Shown here: positions 50,472 through 61,838 of the stretch, piece after piece
Numbering within the stretch: position 1 is the first letter of the stretch
How the letters are laid out: each line of letters opens with the position of its first letter
Assembly: GCF_030646165.1 (NCBI RefSeq)
Contig: NZ_JAUTDO010000001.1
Coordinates: forward strand, 434,001-498,000
Origin: Conexibacter sp. CPCC 206217
GTDB lineage: Bacteria > Actinomycetota > Thermoleophilia > Solirubrobacterales > Solirubrobacteraceae
Reading direction: 5' to 3'
DNA length: 64,000 nucleotides
The notes under the pieces: generated by a model
What the model saw: only the letters and a program-made list of their open reading frames with translations
Databases searched by the model: none
What the model was told of the DNA's origin: nothing
Made by a program: the position numbers and the translations under genes

Positions 50472-50756
50472 TCAGACGGTGTGGCCGGTTCCGGCGCCCT
50501 CGCGCCGGGACATCACGAAGCGGTACAGGAACAGCACGAGCATCACGCCGATCACGGCGCCTATCAGCCCGCCGAGGTCGAAGATCTTGTCGTCGCCGAT
50601 GTTCAGCAGCTCGGTGAAGATGAAGAAGCCGGCGAGCGCGCCGACGAGTCCCAGCAGGGTCGTGGCGATGAAGCCCTGCGGCTCGTGGTCGTCGCCTGGC
50701 ATCAGCCATTTGCCGAGGTAGCCCGCGACGATGCCCAGGATGATCGCGCCGATCAT
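50472..50756 (-). CDS. GlsB/YeaQ/YmgE-type small membrane protein (transglycosylase-associated)
   Basis: 94 aa with three membrane helices (MIGAIILGIVAGYLGKWL; IATTLLGLVGALAGFFI; LIGAVIGVMLVLFLYRFV). The glycine pattern matches the family, a stress-induced group of unknown function. AAAGGAGG lies 5 bases before the ATG at 50756. It ends 6 bases from the convergent MerR-type gene. Confidence 0.9.
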   Translation of the reverse strand: MIGAIILGIVAGYLGKWLMPGDDHEPQGFIATTLLGLVGALAGFFIFTELLNIGDDKIFDLGGLIGAVIGVMLVLFLYRFVMSRREGAGTGHTV

Positions 50757-50828
50757 GTGCCCTCCTTTGGTCGCCATCCGCACCGGCGGCGCGGATGCAC
50801 TCCGGAGTATTCCCGTGCCGGCGGTGTT

Positions 50829-51233
50829 TCAGGCGCCCTGCGAGGGCGCGTCGACCAGCTCCGCCGTGAGCCGGTCGAGCGTCTGCTGCGGGTCGTCGCA
50901 GAGGCCCGTGTGGACCGGCGAGGGCTGCACGAGCGCGCTCGACGGAGCGGTCAGCCAGCCGAAGCGGTCGGAGCGGTCCATCCGCGCGACGGCGCCGGCC
51001 GCGGGATCGCCCGCCGCGATCCGCTCGATCGCTCTCAGATGACGCTCCAGCGCATCGAGCTCGAGCGCCGGGTCGAGCGCGCGCAGGCGGTCGCGGTCGA
51101 CGCGCGTGCGGGCGGCGAGAAAGCGCCAGCGGCGGCTGTGCACGACGACCCCGACGTTGAGCGCCTCCCCGCGCGGCAGCGACGGCACGACGCGCAGGAT
51201 CGCGTACTGGAAGACCTCACGCTCGCCGGGCAC
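50829..51233 (-). CDS. DUF3037 protein paired with HipA-like kinase
   Basis: 134 aa, GTG start inside the 3' end of the HipA-like gene (17 bp overlap). The opening REVFQYAILRVVPSLPRGEA and LNVGVVVHSRRWRFL are characteristic of DUF3037, a family of unknown function. HipA-like (HipA_2) and DUF3037 genes are commonly adjacent, so they probably form one unit. Confidence 0.85.
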   Translation of the reverse strand: MPGEREVFQYAILRVVPSLPRGEALNVGVVVHSRRWRFLAARTRVDRDRLRALDPALELDALERHLRAIERIAAGDPAAGAVARMDRSDRFGWLTAPSSALVQPSPVHTGLCDDPQQTLDRLTAELVDAPSQGA

Positions 51234-51966
51234 GCTCCGCCTCCTCGGCGAACGCGCGCGGCTGACGCAGCCGCGCCGACAGGTACTCGACGTAGCGCGC
51301 TGGCGCCGCGTCGCCCAGCCACGCGATCGGCACGCGCGCGACGAGCTGCTGCAGCAGCGCGTCGGTGACGAGCGGGGCGAGGCGCGCGTCGGCCTGCTCG
51401 ATCGAGCCGGCGGCCGGCAGCAGCACGTGGTCGCGGATCGCCGCGAAGGTGCCGTCGGCTCTCGCCGGGTCGAGGCCGGCGTGCTGCTTGTAGAGCGCCG
51501 CGCCATGGTCGATCAGCCACAGTCTGCCGTGCCACGTCAGCAGGTTCGGATTGCGCGGCGTGCGATCGACGTTCTCCGTGTAGGCGTCGAGCCAGACGAC
51601 CGCGGCCGCCAGCTGCGGATCGACCGGCGAACCCTCGATCGCCGGGTTGTACGGCAGCGAGCGCGGCAGGAAGTCGATCCCGACGTTGAGCCCGGCGCTC
51701 GCCTGCAGCAGCTCTTGGATCTCCGGATCCGGCTCGGCGTCGGGCAGATGCGGGTCGAGCTCGACGAAGACCTGCTCGGGCACCGGCAGGCCGAGCGCGC
51801 GCGCCAGCTCGCCGACGATCAGCTCGGCCACGAGCGCCTTCGCCCCCTGGCCGGCGCCGCGCAGCTTGACGACGTAGAGCCCGTCGTCGTCGGCCTCGAC
51901 GAGCGCGGGCAGCGAGCCGCCCTCGCGCAGCGGCAGCACGTAGCGGGTGGCGGAGACGGTGCGCAC
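51217..51966 (-). CDS. HipA-like kinase-fold protein (HipA_2 family)
   Basis: 249 aa from the GTG at 51966. It has a HipA/PI3-4-kinase-like core: a VVKLRGAGQGAKALVAELIV segment with ATP-binding lysine, then VVWLDAYTENVDRTPRNPNL, the catalytic D-x-x-x-x-N-x-D-R-x-x-x-N loop, and LWLIDHGAAL with the metal-binding D. It may phosphorylate a protein partner as HipA does, but no HipB-type antitoxin is adjacent. Coupled to DUF3037 downstream. Confidence 0.87.
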   Translation of the reverse strand: MRTVSATRYVLPLREGGSLPALVEADDDGLYVVKLRGAGQGAKALVAELIVGELARALGLPVPEQVFVELDPHLPDAEPDPEIQELLQASAGLNVGIDFLPRSLPYNPAIEGSPVDPQLAAAVVWLDAYTENVDRTPRNPNLLTWHGRLWLIDHGAALYKQHAGLDPARADGTFAAIRDHVLLPAAGSIEQADARLAPLVTDALLQQLVARVPIAWLGDAAPARYVEYLSARLRQPRAFAEEAERARRA

Positions 51967-52065
51967 GAGCGCGGAGGCTACGCGGTCGGCGGGACGGCCG
52001 GCGGGCGGAGCGCCCGCCCGCTTCGCCGGGGTCGATCGCGCCGACCGCTCGGTAGGGTCAGGCGG

Positions 52066-52482
52066 ATGAGCGACGCGACCGATCGCACGCTGCGGCTCAC
52101 GCTGCAGCTGCGCCTGAACGACTTCGACGTGCTGGGTCATCTCAACCAGGCCGTCTACCACGAGCTGCTGGAGCAGGGGCGGATCGGGATCCTCACCGCC
52201 CTCGGGGCCGACTCCAACCGCTACGTGCTCGCCCGCGTCGAGCTCGACTACCGCCGCGAGATCGCGGCGACGGTGCGCGAGGCGATCCTCGAGACGAGCG
52301 TCGAGGGGTACCGCAGATCCAGCATCAGGCTGTCCCAGCGGGTGCTGCGACCGGACGGCGAGCTGGCCGCGGAGGGCTTCACGGTCCTGGTCGGCTGGGA
52401 CGGCGACGCGCGCAGATCGCGCCCGCTCGACGCAGCGGAGCGCGCGGCGCTGGCCGAGTGGATCGTGCCGGCGGCGGCCTAA
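52066..52482 (+). CDS. Hotdog-fold acyl-CoA thioesterase (4HBT-like)
   Basis: 138 aa. The 4-hydroxybenzoyl-CoA thioesterase signature D-F-D-V-L-G-H-L-N-Q-A-V-Y is at residues 19-31. ARVELDYRREI and the C-terminal strands complete one hotdog domain. The substrate is an acyl-CoA of unknown type. Its stop codon overlaps the stop of the convergent small gene. Confidence 0.88.
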   Translation: MSDATDRTLRLTLQLRLNDFDVLGHLNQAVYHELLEQGRIGILTALGADSNRYVLARVELDYRREIAATVREAILETSVEGYRRSSIRLSQRVLRPDGELAAEGFTVLVGWDGDARRSRPLDAAERAALAEWIVPAAA

Positions 52483-52670
52483 GCCGCGTCGTCGCCGGGC
52501 GGCGTCTGCGCGTTCGGCTCGGCGCGTCTGGGCTGCACCGGTCTCGGCTCGACGCGCGCGATCGGCTCGCCGTTGAGGCTGACGGTCACGGAGCCGCCCG
52601 TTCTGCTGAGTCTGCGCAGCATCTCGGTCAGCTCTGTTCTGTCGTTGTGCGGTTGGTCACGACGGAGCAT
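52479..52670 (-). CDS. Small protein, possible Phd/YefM-type antitoxin-like
   Basis: 63 aa, ATG directly behind GGAGGG. The segment LRRLSRTGGSVTVSLNGEPI followed by ARVEPR resembles the end of the Phd/YefM antitoxin domain (x-V-x-I-x-R-x-G-x-P-x-A-x-L-x-P). The rest is Arg/Pro-rich. No toxin gene lies next to it, so it may be an orphan or unrelated. Confidence 0.55.
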   Translation of the reverse strand: MLRRDQPHNDRTELTEMLRRLSRTGGSVTVSLNGEPIARVEPRPVQPRRAEPNAQTPPGDDAA

Positions 52671-52778
52671 CCCTCCAGCGTAGCGGGGCGGGCTGCTCGG
52701 CTCGCCCACTGAGCACCCGAGCGGACGCGTCACAGGCCCGGCGGTCCCTGGGCGCGCAGCCGGACGCGTCGGGCGACG

Positions 52779-55700
52779 TCAGAACAGCTGTCCCTCGTGC
52801 GCCGCTCCCTGCGTCCGCTCCAGCGGCCATGAGCAGAGCGTGCCGCGGCCGGGGCAGCCGTCGCAGATGCGCGGGCCCGGATCCTCGGCGACGGCGAAGT
52901 CGCGCTTCAGGACGCGGTCGGCGCGCTGGCTCAGCTGCTCCGCCAGCGCGGGCTCGTCCTGGCGCCGGAAGGTCGCCGCGACCGTCGCCTCCGGGCGTTC
53001 CAGGAAGCAGTGGACCAGCTCCACCTCGGTCGCGCCGTCGCGCAGCGCGGCGAGCGCGTAGGCGGCGCGCTGGAGGCCGTAGGAGCGCCTCACGACCTCC
53101 TCGGGATCGGCGCCGGCGAGGCGGTCGGACTTCCAGTCGACGATCAGCGTCCGCCCCGGCTCGCGGGCGATCACGTCGAAGACGCCGACGAGCGGGAGGC
53201 TGCCGAGCTGGAACGCGAACGGCTGCTCGCGCCGCACGTCTCTCGCCTGCGCCAGCCGCTCGCGCAGCGGGCTCGCGAGGAATCTGACGACGAGCGCGCG
53301 CAGCTCGTCCAGCTCCTGCCGGCTCGGATCGACGCCGGCGCGCGCGGCGGCGCGTCTCACCGTCTCGGCATCCGGCGGCTGCGCCCGCACGAGGTCTATC
53401 TGCTCGAGCAGCTGATGGACGATCACGCCGCGCGTCGTCCCCAGCAGCCCGCCCCCGCCGCGCCCGGCGTGCGGGTCCTCGACGGCCGGCAGCCGCAGCA
53501 CACGCTCCAGGTAGAAGCGATACCCGCATCTCGCATGCTGCTCCAACGCCGTGTAGGAGAGCGTCTGCACCGGCGCCGCGGGCGCAGCCGCCCGCAGCGC
53601 GACCGACCCGTCGTCCAGCTCGCGTGCGTTCTCCGGGTCCAGGAGACGTGGAGATCGCACCTGTTCGGACGCCGCGGTCTCGGCGACCGGCTCGGGCTCC
53701 GCCGCGGCGAGTGTCTGCGGGCGGACGATCTCGTACGCGATCGGCATGCCGCCGTTGTCGGCGATCCCACTCGGTGCGACGGAGTCGGGCGCCGCGAGGC
53801 GTCTGATGTCGGGCACGAACGCGGGGCCGATCCACGTCAGCGGCGGGGCGCCCGGCTTCGGGTCCGGCCACGGCTCGGTCGGCAGCGCGCCGGACAGGAT
53901 CAGCTGCTCGCGCGCACGCGTCATCGCGACGTAGAAGAGGCGCGCCTCCTCGTCGGACTCGGCCCGCGCGCGAGCGTCGCCGATCGCCCTGTAGGCGAAC
54001 GCCGGCTGCGCTCTGCCGCCGTCCAGCGCGCGCAGCTTCAGGCCGACGCGGCCGTCCTTGCCGACGCGCACGACGTCGCCGCCGGCCGAGGGCGAGCCGC
54101 GGCCGAGGTCGGCCACGCAGACGACCGGGAACTCGAGGCCCTTCGCGCGGTGGATCGTCATCAGGCGCACGGCGTCGAGCGCCTCGCCCTCGACCGGCGC
54201 CTCGCTCTCGCGGTCGGGCTCACGACTGTCGGCGCCGCCGCCCAGCTCCGTCACGAGGTCGACGAAGCCGCGCAGGTCGCGCCCATGTTCCGCCTCGAAC
54301 TCGCGTGAGAGCCGCATCAGCTTGCGCACGTTCGCCAGCCGCCGCTCGCCGCCCGGCAGCCGCAGCAGCGCGAGGTCGTAGCCGGTTTGCGCCAGCACGC
54401 GATCGAGCAGCGATTCGAGGCTGTGGCGCGGTGCGCTGGCGCGCTCGGCGGGGAGCCAGGCGCGCAGCGCGACGATCCGCTCGCGATCATCCTGTCCCAG
54501 TCGTTGCAACAGTTGCTCGGAGGCGCTCAAGACCCACCACGGATCCGGCGCCTCCCCCTCGCGCCGCCGCTCGCGGGCGGTCGCGACGAGCTGGACGAGC
54601 GCGTCGCTCGAGAGGCCGATCAGCGGGGAGGCGAGCAGCGTCTGCAGTGCGACGCCGTCGCGCGGGTTGGCGAGCACGCCGAGGTAGGCGACGAGGTCGC
54701 GCACCTGCTGCTGGGACCAGTAGCCGCGGCCGCCGATCACGTAGGTCGGGACGCCGAGGTCGGTCAGCGCGCGCTCGTAGACGGCGAGGTCGCCGGTCGC
54801 GCGCAGCAGCAGCACGACGTCGCCGGCTCTGCGACCGCCGTCCAGCAGCGCCCGCACGCGTCCCGCCAGCGCGCGTGCCTCGGCGATCCGCCACAGCGGC
54901 GCGGGCGCCGCCATCCCCTCCGGCAGCAGCTGCGCGCCGGCCCAGTCGACTCTCTGGTCGACGACGATCAGCTCGACGCGCGGGCCGGCGACCGGCAGCG
55001 CGTCTGGCTGCTCGGTGCGCCCGGGGACCAGCGGCGTGAAGCTGGCGCCGAAGCGGGGGGCGAAGGCGACGTTGAGCGTCTCCAACACGTCGGCGTGGCT
55101 GCGGAAGTTGGTCGCCAGCGTCGCCGCTGCGCCGTGCTCGGCGAGCGCCTTGCGACGGCGCCGGAACAGCTCCACGTCGGCATGACGGAAGCCGTAGATC
55201 GACTGCAGCTCGTCGCCGACGGTGAACAGCCGCTCGCCCGCGATCCGCTCCAACAGCTCCAACTGCAGCGGATTCGTGTCCTGGAACTCGTCGACCATCA
55301 CGTACAGGAAGCGCTCGGCGTAGCGGGCGCGCAGCTCGTCGTGCTCGCGCAGCAGGCGGTTGGCGCGCAGCTCGAGGTCCTCGAAGTCGACCGCGGACGC
55401 CGCATGCTTTGCCTGCTGGTAGCGCTCGCCGAAGCTGCGCAGCAGCGTGTCGAGCAGCGCGTGCACGGCGAGCCCGTGCGCGTCGGCGCAGGCGTCGGCG
55501 TATCTGGCGAGCGCGTCGCGGTAGCCCTCGCAGCCGTCGCCCGACAGCGCTCTGCCGTTTCTCGGCAGCGCGAGCCTGAGGATCTCGTTCGGCGTCGGCG
55601 GCAGCGCGCCGGGCGGTGCGGCGGCGATCCGCTGCAGCACTCTCTCGCACTCCACCAGCGCCAGCCGCGCTCTGAAGACCGTCTTGCCGTCTCTCGCGCC

Positions 55701-56318
55701 GACCGCCTCGGCCTCCGCCTGGCCGCGCGCGATCGCGAGGGCGACGCGGGCCGGCTCCAGCGGTGCGGGGTGCGGCGCGGGCAGCTCCGGATGCTCCTGC
55801 CCGCGGCTGCGCAGCTCGCCGTGCAGCGACATGATCGCGGCGCGCAGCTCGAGCGGTCTGTAGGCGGCGATCAGCTCCAGCGCGGGGTCGCCGTGGTCCT
55901 CCGCGAGCTGGTCGAGCGCCTGCTCGAAGGCGACCGCGGCGAGCTGTCTGGAGGCGTTGTCGTCGAGCACGCTGAAGCGCGGGTCGATCCCCGCGGCGAG
56001 CGGATGGGTCCGCAGCAGCCGCGCGCAGAAGCCGTGGATCGTCGAGACCCATGCGCCCTCGGTCGCGCGCGCCAGCTCCGGCTCGCCGGCCGCCTCGAAG
56101 CCGCGCCGCACGCGCTCCTTCAGCTCCGACGCCGCCTTCTCGGTGAACGTGATCGCGAGGATCCGCGCGACGTCGACGTCGTCCTGCAGCACCGCGCGCA
56201 CGAACCGCGCGGCCATCACGGACGTTTTTCCGCTGCCGGCGTTGGCGGTCAGCAGCAACCCGCCGCGATGCTCGATCGCGGCGCGCTGCTCGGGGGTGAA
56301 CGGGACGGAGGCGCTCAC
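52779..56318 (-). CDS. addA: AddA-like UvrD-family helicase-exonuclease with Fe-S nuclease
   Basis: 1179 aa, GTG start. Walker A NAGSGKT is near residue 26, motif II VMVDEFQDTNP, motif IV-VI segments (IYGFRHADVELF; VRLMTIHRAKGLEFPVVCVA; FYVAMTRAREQLIL). The C-terminal RecB-type nuclease has GVFDVIAREPGRTLIVDWKS. Cysteines at HARCGYRF and CDGCPGRGTLC are spaced as in 4Fe-4S nucleases. It resects double-strand breaks with the AddB-like partner upstream, separated by 82 bases. Its nearest class could also be AdnA/AdnB. Confidence 0.92.
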   Translation of the reverse strand: MSASVPFTPEQRAAIEHRGGLLLTANAGSGKTSVMAARFVRAVLQDDVDVARILAITFTEKAASELKERVRRGFEAAGEPELARATEGAWVSTIHGFCARLLRTHPLAAGIDPRFSVLDDNASRQLAAVAFEQALDQLAEDHGDPALELIAAYRPLELRAAIMSLHGELRSRGQEHPELPAPHPAPLEPARVALAIARGQAEAEAVGARDGKTVFRARLALVECERVLQRIAAAPPGALPPTPNEILRLALPRNGRALSGDGCEGYRDALARYADACADAHGLAVHALLDTLLRSFGERYQQAKHAASAVDFEDLELRANRLLREHDELRARYAERFLYVMVDEFQDTNPLQLELLERIAGERLFTVGDELQSIYGFRHADVELFRRRRKALAEHGAAATLATNFRSHADVLETLNVAFAPRFGASFTPLVPGRTEQPDALPVAGPRVELIVVDQRVDWAGAQLLPEGMAAPAPLWRIAEARALAGRVRALLDGGRRAGDVVLLLRATGDLAVYERALTDLGVPTYVIGGRGYWSQQQVRDLVAYLGVLANPRDGVALQTLLASPLIGLSSDALVQLVATARERRREGEAPDPWWVLSASEQLLQRLGQDDRERIVALRAWLPAERASAPRHSLESLLDRVLAQTGYDLALLRLPGGERRLANVRKLMRLSREFEAEHGRDLRGFVDLVTELGGGADSREPDRESEAPVEGEALDAVRLMTIHRAKGLEFPVVCVADLGRGSPSAGGDVVRVGKDGRVGLKLRALDGGRAQPAFAYRAIGDARARAESDEEARLFYVAMTRAREQLILSGALPTEPWPDPKPGAPPLTWIGPAFVPDIRRLAAPDSVAPSGIADNGGMPIAYEIVRPQTLAAAEPEPVAETAASEQVRSPRLLDPENARELDDGSVALRAAAPAAPVQTLSYTALEQHARCGYRFYLERVLRLPAVEDPHAGRGGGGLLGTTRGVIVHQLLEQIDLVRAQPPDAETVRRAAARAGVDPSRQELDELRALVVRFLASPLRERLAQARDVRREQPFAFQLGSLPLVGVFDVIAREPGRTLIVDWKSDRLAGADPEEVVRRSYGLQRAAYALAALRDGATEVELVHCFLERPEATVAATFRRQDEPALAEQLSQRADRVLKRDFAVAEDPGPRICDGCPGRGTLCSWPLERTQGAAHEGQLF

Positions 56319-56400
56319 GCGGCGCCCACCGTGCCAGGGAACGCGAGAGCGAGCCGCAAGGCGAGTTCCCGCCTGTGACGCAAGGCCGCAGGCCGCAGCA

Positions 56401-59391
56401 TCACGCGTCGACCACGCGACAGATCCCCGGGTACGCGCAGCCGCCGAAGCCGCACGTGTCGGGCGACGGCTGCAGGCGGCCGGCGCGCAACTGGACGGCG
56501 AGCTGGCAGGCGCGCTCGGCGGCGTCGCTCAGCGCCTGCTCCAGCTCCTCCTCCGACCTCAGGTCCGTTCTGACGGCCAGCTCGCCGGCGTCGACGTCGT
56601 CGCGGATCACGCCGCGCGCGCGCAGGTCCTCGCCGCGCAGCGGCTGGTAGACGCCGCCGACCGGCTGGCGCCCGAGCAGCTCGCGCACGACGACCATGTA
56701 GAGCGCGACCTGCAGCTGATCCTCCGCGCGCCATGCCGCGACCGGCCAGCCTCTGCCGGGCCGCCCGCTCTTGTAGTCGCGCACGAGCGCCCGCCCGGCC
56801 CCGTCGAGGTCGACGCGGTCGATCACGCCGCGCAGGCGCAGCGGCTCGGCGCCGGCCGGCAGCGGCGGCGCGGCGGCAAGCGGATCGGCCGGGTCCGCGG
56901 CACCGCTCGCGCCGCCCAGCTCGAGCGCGGGCAGCGAGCCTTCCTCCTCCCCCATCCCGAACTTCAGCTCCAGCTCGGCCGGTCTGAACGGCCCGCCGGC
57001 GGCCGCCTCGTGGCGCAGCAGGCGCAGCACGTCGGCGACGATCTCGTGGGCGGCGGCGGCCTGGGCGGCGGCGCCGCGGCCGAGCACCCATCTCGGCGCC
57101 TCCTCCGCGACCGCCGCGCGCACGACCGCCTCGACCGGCGCGAAGTCCTCGTCCGCGCGCGGCAGCGGCCAGTCGAGCTGCGCGAGCGAGCGCTCCAGCA
57201 CCGCGTGGATGCACGAGCCGCGCGTCATCGCCTCCGGGTCGGGCTCGAAGCGCGCCGGCTGCAGCTCGCTCTCGACGAACCAGCGCACCGGACAGCGCGC
57301 GTACTTCTCCAGCGCTCCCGCCGACAGCACGTCGCGCTGGCGCAGCTGGGCGGCGGCCGCGGCGGTCAGCGAGGCGATCGGGCGCGGCTCCACGCGCGGC
57401 GCCGCGAGCGCCTCGGAGCGGCGCCGCTCGGCGGGCGTCGGCGCGTCGGCGAGCGGCCACGTGACGGCCGACAGCGGGCGGTGCGACTCGGACAGCCCCG
57501 GCAGCACGGCGCGCACATCGTCGACGAAGAACGACGGCAGCGCGGGGTTGCCGTCCTCGTCGGCGTCGCGGGTGCTCAGCAGCAGCCGCCGCCGCGGCCG
57601 CGAGACGACCGCGTAGAAGAGGTAGCGCTCGTCGGCGAGCGCGTCCTCGCGCGGCGCCAGCCGGAGGTTCGCGACCGTGTTCAGCTCCCGCCGCACGTCG
57701 TCGGACAGGAACGGCTCCGGGTGCGCGGGACGCGGGAACTCGCCCTCCTGCAGGCCGCAGACGATCACGGTGTCGAAGCGGCGCGCACGGATCGCGAGCG
57801 GGTCGGCGACCAGCACCGCGCCGCTGCGGGGCGGCTCGCCGAGCGCGACCTCCAGCTCCCCGAGCGACGCCAGCAGCGCGTCCGGCGCCAGCAGCTCCGC
57901 GGCGCGGCGGGGTTCCGCGGCGGCCAGCTCGGCCAGCTCGTCGAGCGCGCGCAGCAACGCCGCCAGCGCCCGTGCGTCGGCCTCCTCGGCGGCGTCGAGC
58001 ACGCGCGCGGCGCCCCTGTGCGGAGCGACGAACAGCGCCCGCGCCTCGCGCCCGAGCGCGCTCAGCAGCGCCCCGGGACCGTCGGCGGCGGCACCGCGCA
58101 GGCGGTCCAGCTCGCGCAGCGGCCAGCCGCCTCTGGCCTCCTCCCACGCCCTGCGCGCCCCGTCCAACCTGGTGATCGCATGACGCCGCACGGTCAGCTC
58201 CAGCCGGTCGGCCAGCTCCAGCTTCGCGAGCCGGCCGGGCGTGCGCAGGTAGGCGAGCAGATCGGCGGGGCGCGCCTCGTCGGGCAGCAGCGCGCAGCGC
58301 GCGAGCGCCAGCAGGCCGCGGCCGAGCGCGGTGTGCGCGAGCGGCACGCGCCAGTCGAGCGCGTGCGGGATCCCATAGGCGCCGAAGACCTGCTCGACGA
58401 GCGAGGCGCTGCGCGCGGGCGTCCGCAGCACGACCGCGATCTCCTCGCCCCTCACGCCCGCGTCGAGCAGCCTCAGCACATGCGCGGCGACCAGCTCGAT
58501 CTCCGCCCGCTCGCCGCCGGCGACGAGCAGGCTGACGGCGTCGCCGGGGTCGGCCCCCTCCGCCCCCGGTTCGAACAGCCCGCGCTCCAGCGCGTGCAGC
58601 GGGACCCGCGCCGCCTCGTCGTACCAGTCGTCCAACGCCGGCAACTGCTCGACGGTGTCGGCGATCTGCGTCAGGTCCTCGACCGTTCTCGCACGGCCGG
58701 CGAAGGCGTCGCGGCCGCGCTCGTAGGTCATCGAGACGAGCACCTCGGCGTCGGCGATCCTGCCGACCGTCTCGATCGCGTCCAACTCGATCGGCGTGAA
58801 GTCGTCGAAGCCGTAGAAGACGACGGGCGTCTCGCCCCACGCGGCCGGCCGGGCGCGCAGCGCGTCGAGCGCGCGCCAGGCGAAGAGATCGCCGTCGACG
58901 CGGCCGAGCCGCTCCAGCGCGCGTGCATAGCGGTCGTAGATCGCGGCGACCTCGTGCAGCGTCGCGGGCGCGTCGGGCAGCGCGCGGACGGCGGCGGTCA
59001 GCCGCGCCGGCGTCAGCAGCGAGCGCTCCATCTCGGCCGTGAAGGCGCCCGCGGCGTGCAGGAAGCCGCGCGTTCTGGCGATCGGCGCGAGCGCCACCAG
59101 CGGCGCCTGCGCGATCGCGTCGGCGACGAGCCGTTCGCGCTGCAGCGGCGCGACCACGCGCGACGCGTAGCCGGCACGCTGCGCAAGCGCCCGCACGAAC
59201 GCCGAGAACGTCCCGACGTGCCCGCCGCGCCGCACGGGATCTCTCTCCGCCAGCTCGCGCTCGTAGTACGCGACGTCCTCGGCGGTCGGCACGACCAGCC
59301 AGGGATCGCGCTTCAGGCGCGCGCGGAACGTGTCCAGCGCGACGCCGGCCTTGGCCGCGTTCGCCGGACCCGTGAGGAGCTTCAGAGGCAT
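56401..59391 (-). CDS. addB: AddB-like helicase-nuclease subunit with degenerate motor
   Basis: 996 aa. The N-terminal loop is a changed Walker A (LTGPANAAKAG), so ATPase activity is doubtful, as expected for the inactive motor of AddB. The C-terminal nuclease has RGVIDRVDLDGAGRALVRDY-KSG and a 4Fe-4S cysteine set (YARCPVRWF; CGFGGCAYPGIC). With the AddA-like protein it forms a resection complex. The ATG at 59391 is chosen because homology starts at MPLKLLTGP. Confidence 0.88.
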   Translation of the reverse strand: MPLKLLTGPANAAKAGVALDTFRARLKRDPWLVVPTAEDVAYYERELAERDPVRRGGHVGTFSAFVRALAQRAGYASRVVAPLQRERLVADAIAQAPLVALAPIARTRGFLHAAGAFTAEMERSLLTPARLTAAVRALPDAPATLHEVAAIYDRYARALERLGRVDGDLFAWRALDALRARPAAWGETPVVFYGFDDFTPIELDAIETVGRIADAEVLVSMTYERGRDAFAGRARTVEDLTQIADTVEQLPALDDWYDEAARVPLHALERGLFEPGAEGADPGDAVSLLVAGGERAEIELVAAHVLRLLDAGVRGEEIAVVLRTPARSASLVEQVFGAYGIPHALDWRVPLAHTALGRGLLALARCALLPDEARPADLLAYLRTPGRLAKLELADRLELTVRRHAITRLDGARRAWEEARGGWPLRELDRLRGAAADGPGALLSALGREARALFVAPHRGAARVLDAAEEADARALAALLRALDELAELAAAEPRRAAELLAPDALLASLGELEVALGEPPRSGAVLVADPLAIRARRFDTVIVCGLQEGEFPRPAHPEPFLSDDVRRELNTVANLRLAPREDALADERYLFYAVVSRPRRRLLLSTRDADEDGNPALPSFFVDDVRAVLPGLSESHRPLSAVTWPLADAPTPAERRRSEALAAPRVEPRPIASLTAAAAAQLRQRDVLSAGALEKYARCPVRWFVESELQPARFEPDPEAMTRGSCIHAVLERSLAQLDWPLPRADEDFAPVEAVVRAAVAEEAPRWVLGRGAAAQAAAAHEIVADVLRLLRHEAAAGGPFRPAELELKFGMGEEEGSLPALELGGASGAADPADPLAAAPPLPAGAEPLRLRGVIDRVDLDGAGRALVRDYKSGRPGRGWPVAAWRAEDQLQVALYMVVVRELLGRQPVGGVYQPLRGEDLRARGVIRDDVDAGELAVRTDLRSEEELEQALSDAAERACQLAVQLRAGRLQPSPDTCGFGGCAYPGICRVVDA

Positions 59392-59472
59392 CGTGCTCCG
59401 CACTGCGAGTTCCACGGCAGCGCGCGGAGCCGCGCGGCGCGTCCGGGAACTCGCGGGGTCGTACGTCTCATC

Positions 59473-59493
59473 GCGTGCTGCACGACAGCACGC
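59473..59493 (-). terminator. Hairpin between topoisomerase and addB-like genes
   Basis: GCGTGCTG (59473-59480) pairs perfectly with CAGCACGC (59486-59493) around five bases, 36 bases past the topoisomerase stop. The 138-base gap otherwise holds no gene. Confidence 0.5.
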
Positions 59494-59529
59494 CGGCAGG
59501 ACGACGCGCGTGCGGGAACGCGCGGCGCC

Positions 59530-61800
<2,271 letters not shown>

Positions 61801-61838
61801 GGGCCGTGCAGCGTAGCGCCCTCGGCGCGGACCCGTCC

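Noticed and set aside
58568-58576. GGTTCGAAC, resembling a tRNA T-loop
   Set aside because: It lies within the addB-like coding frame, with no acceptor stem or anticodon arm around it.
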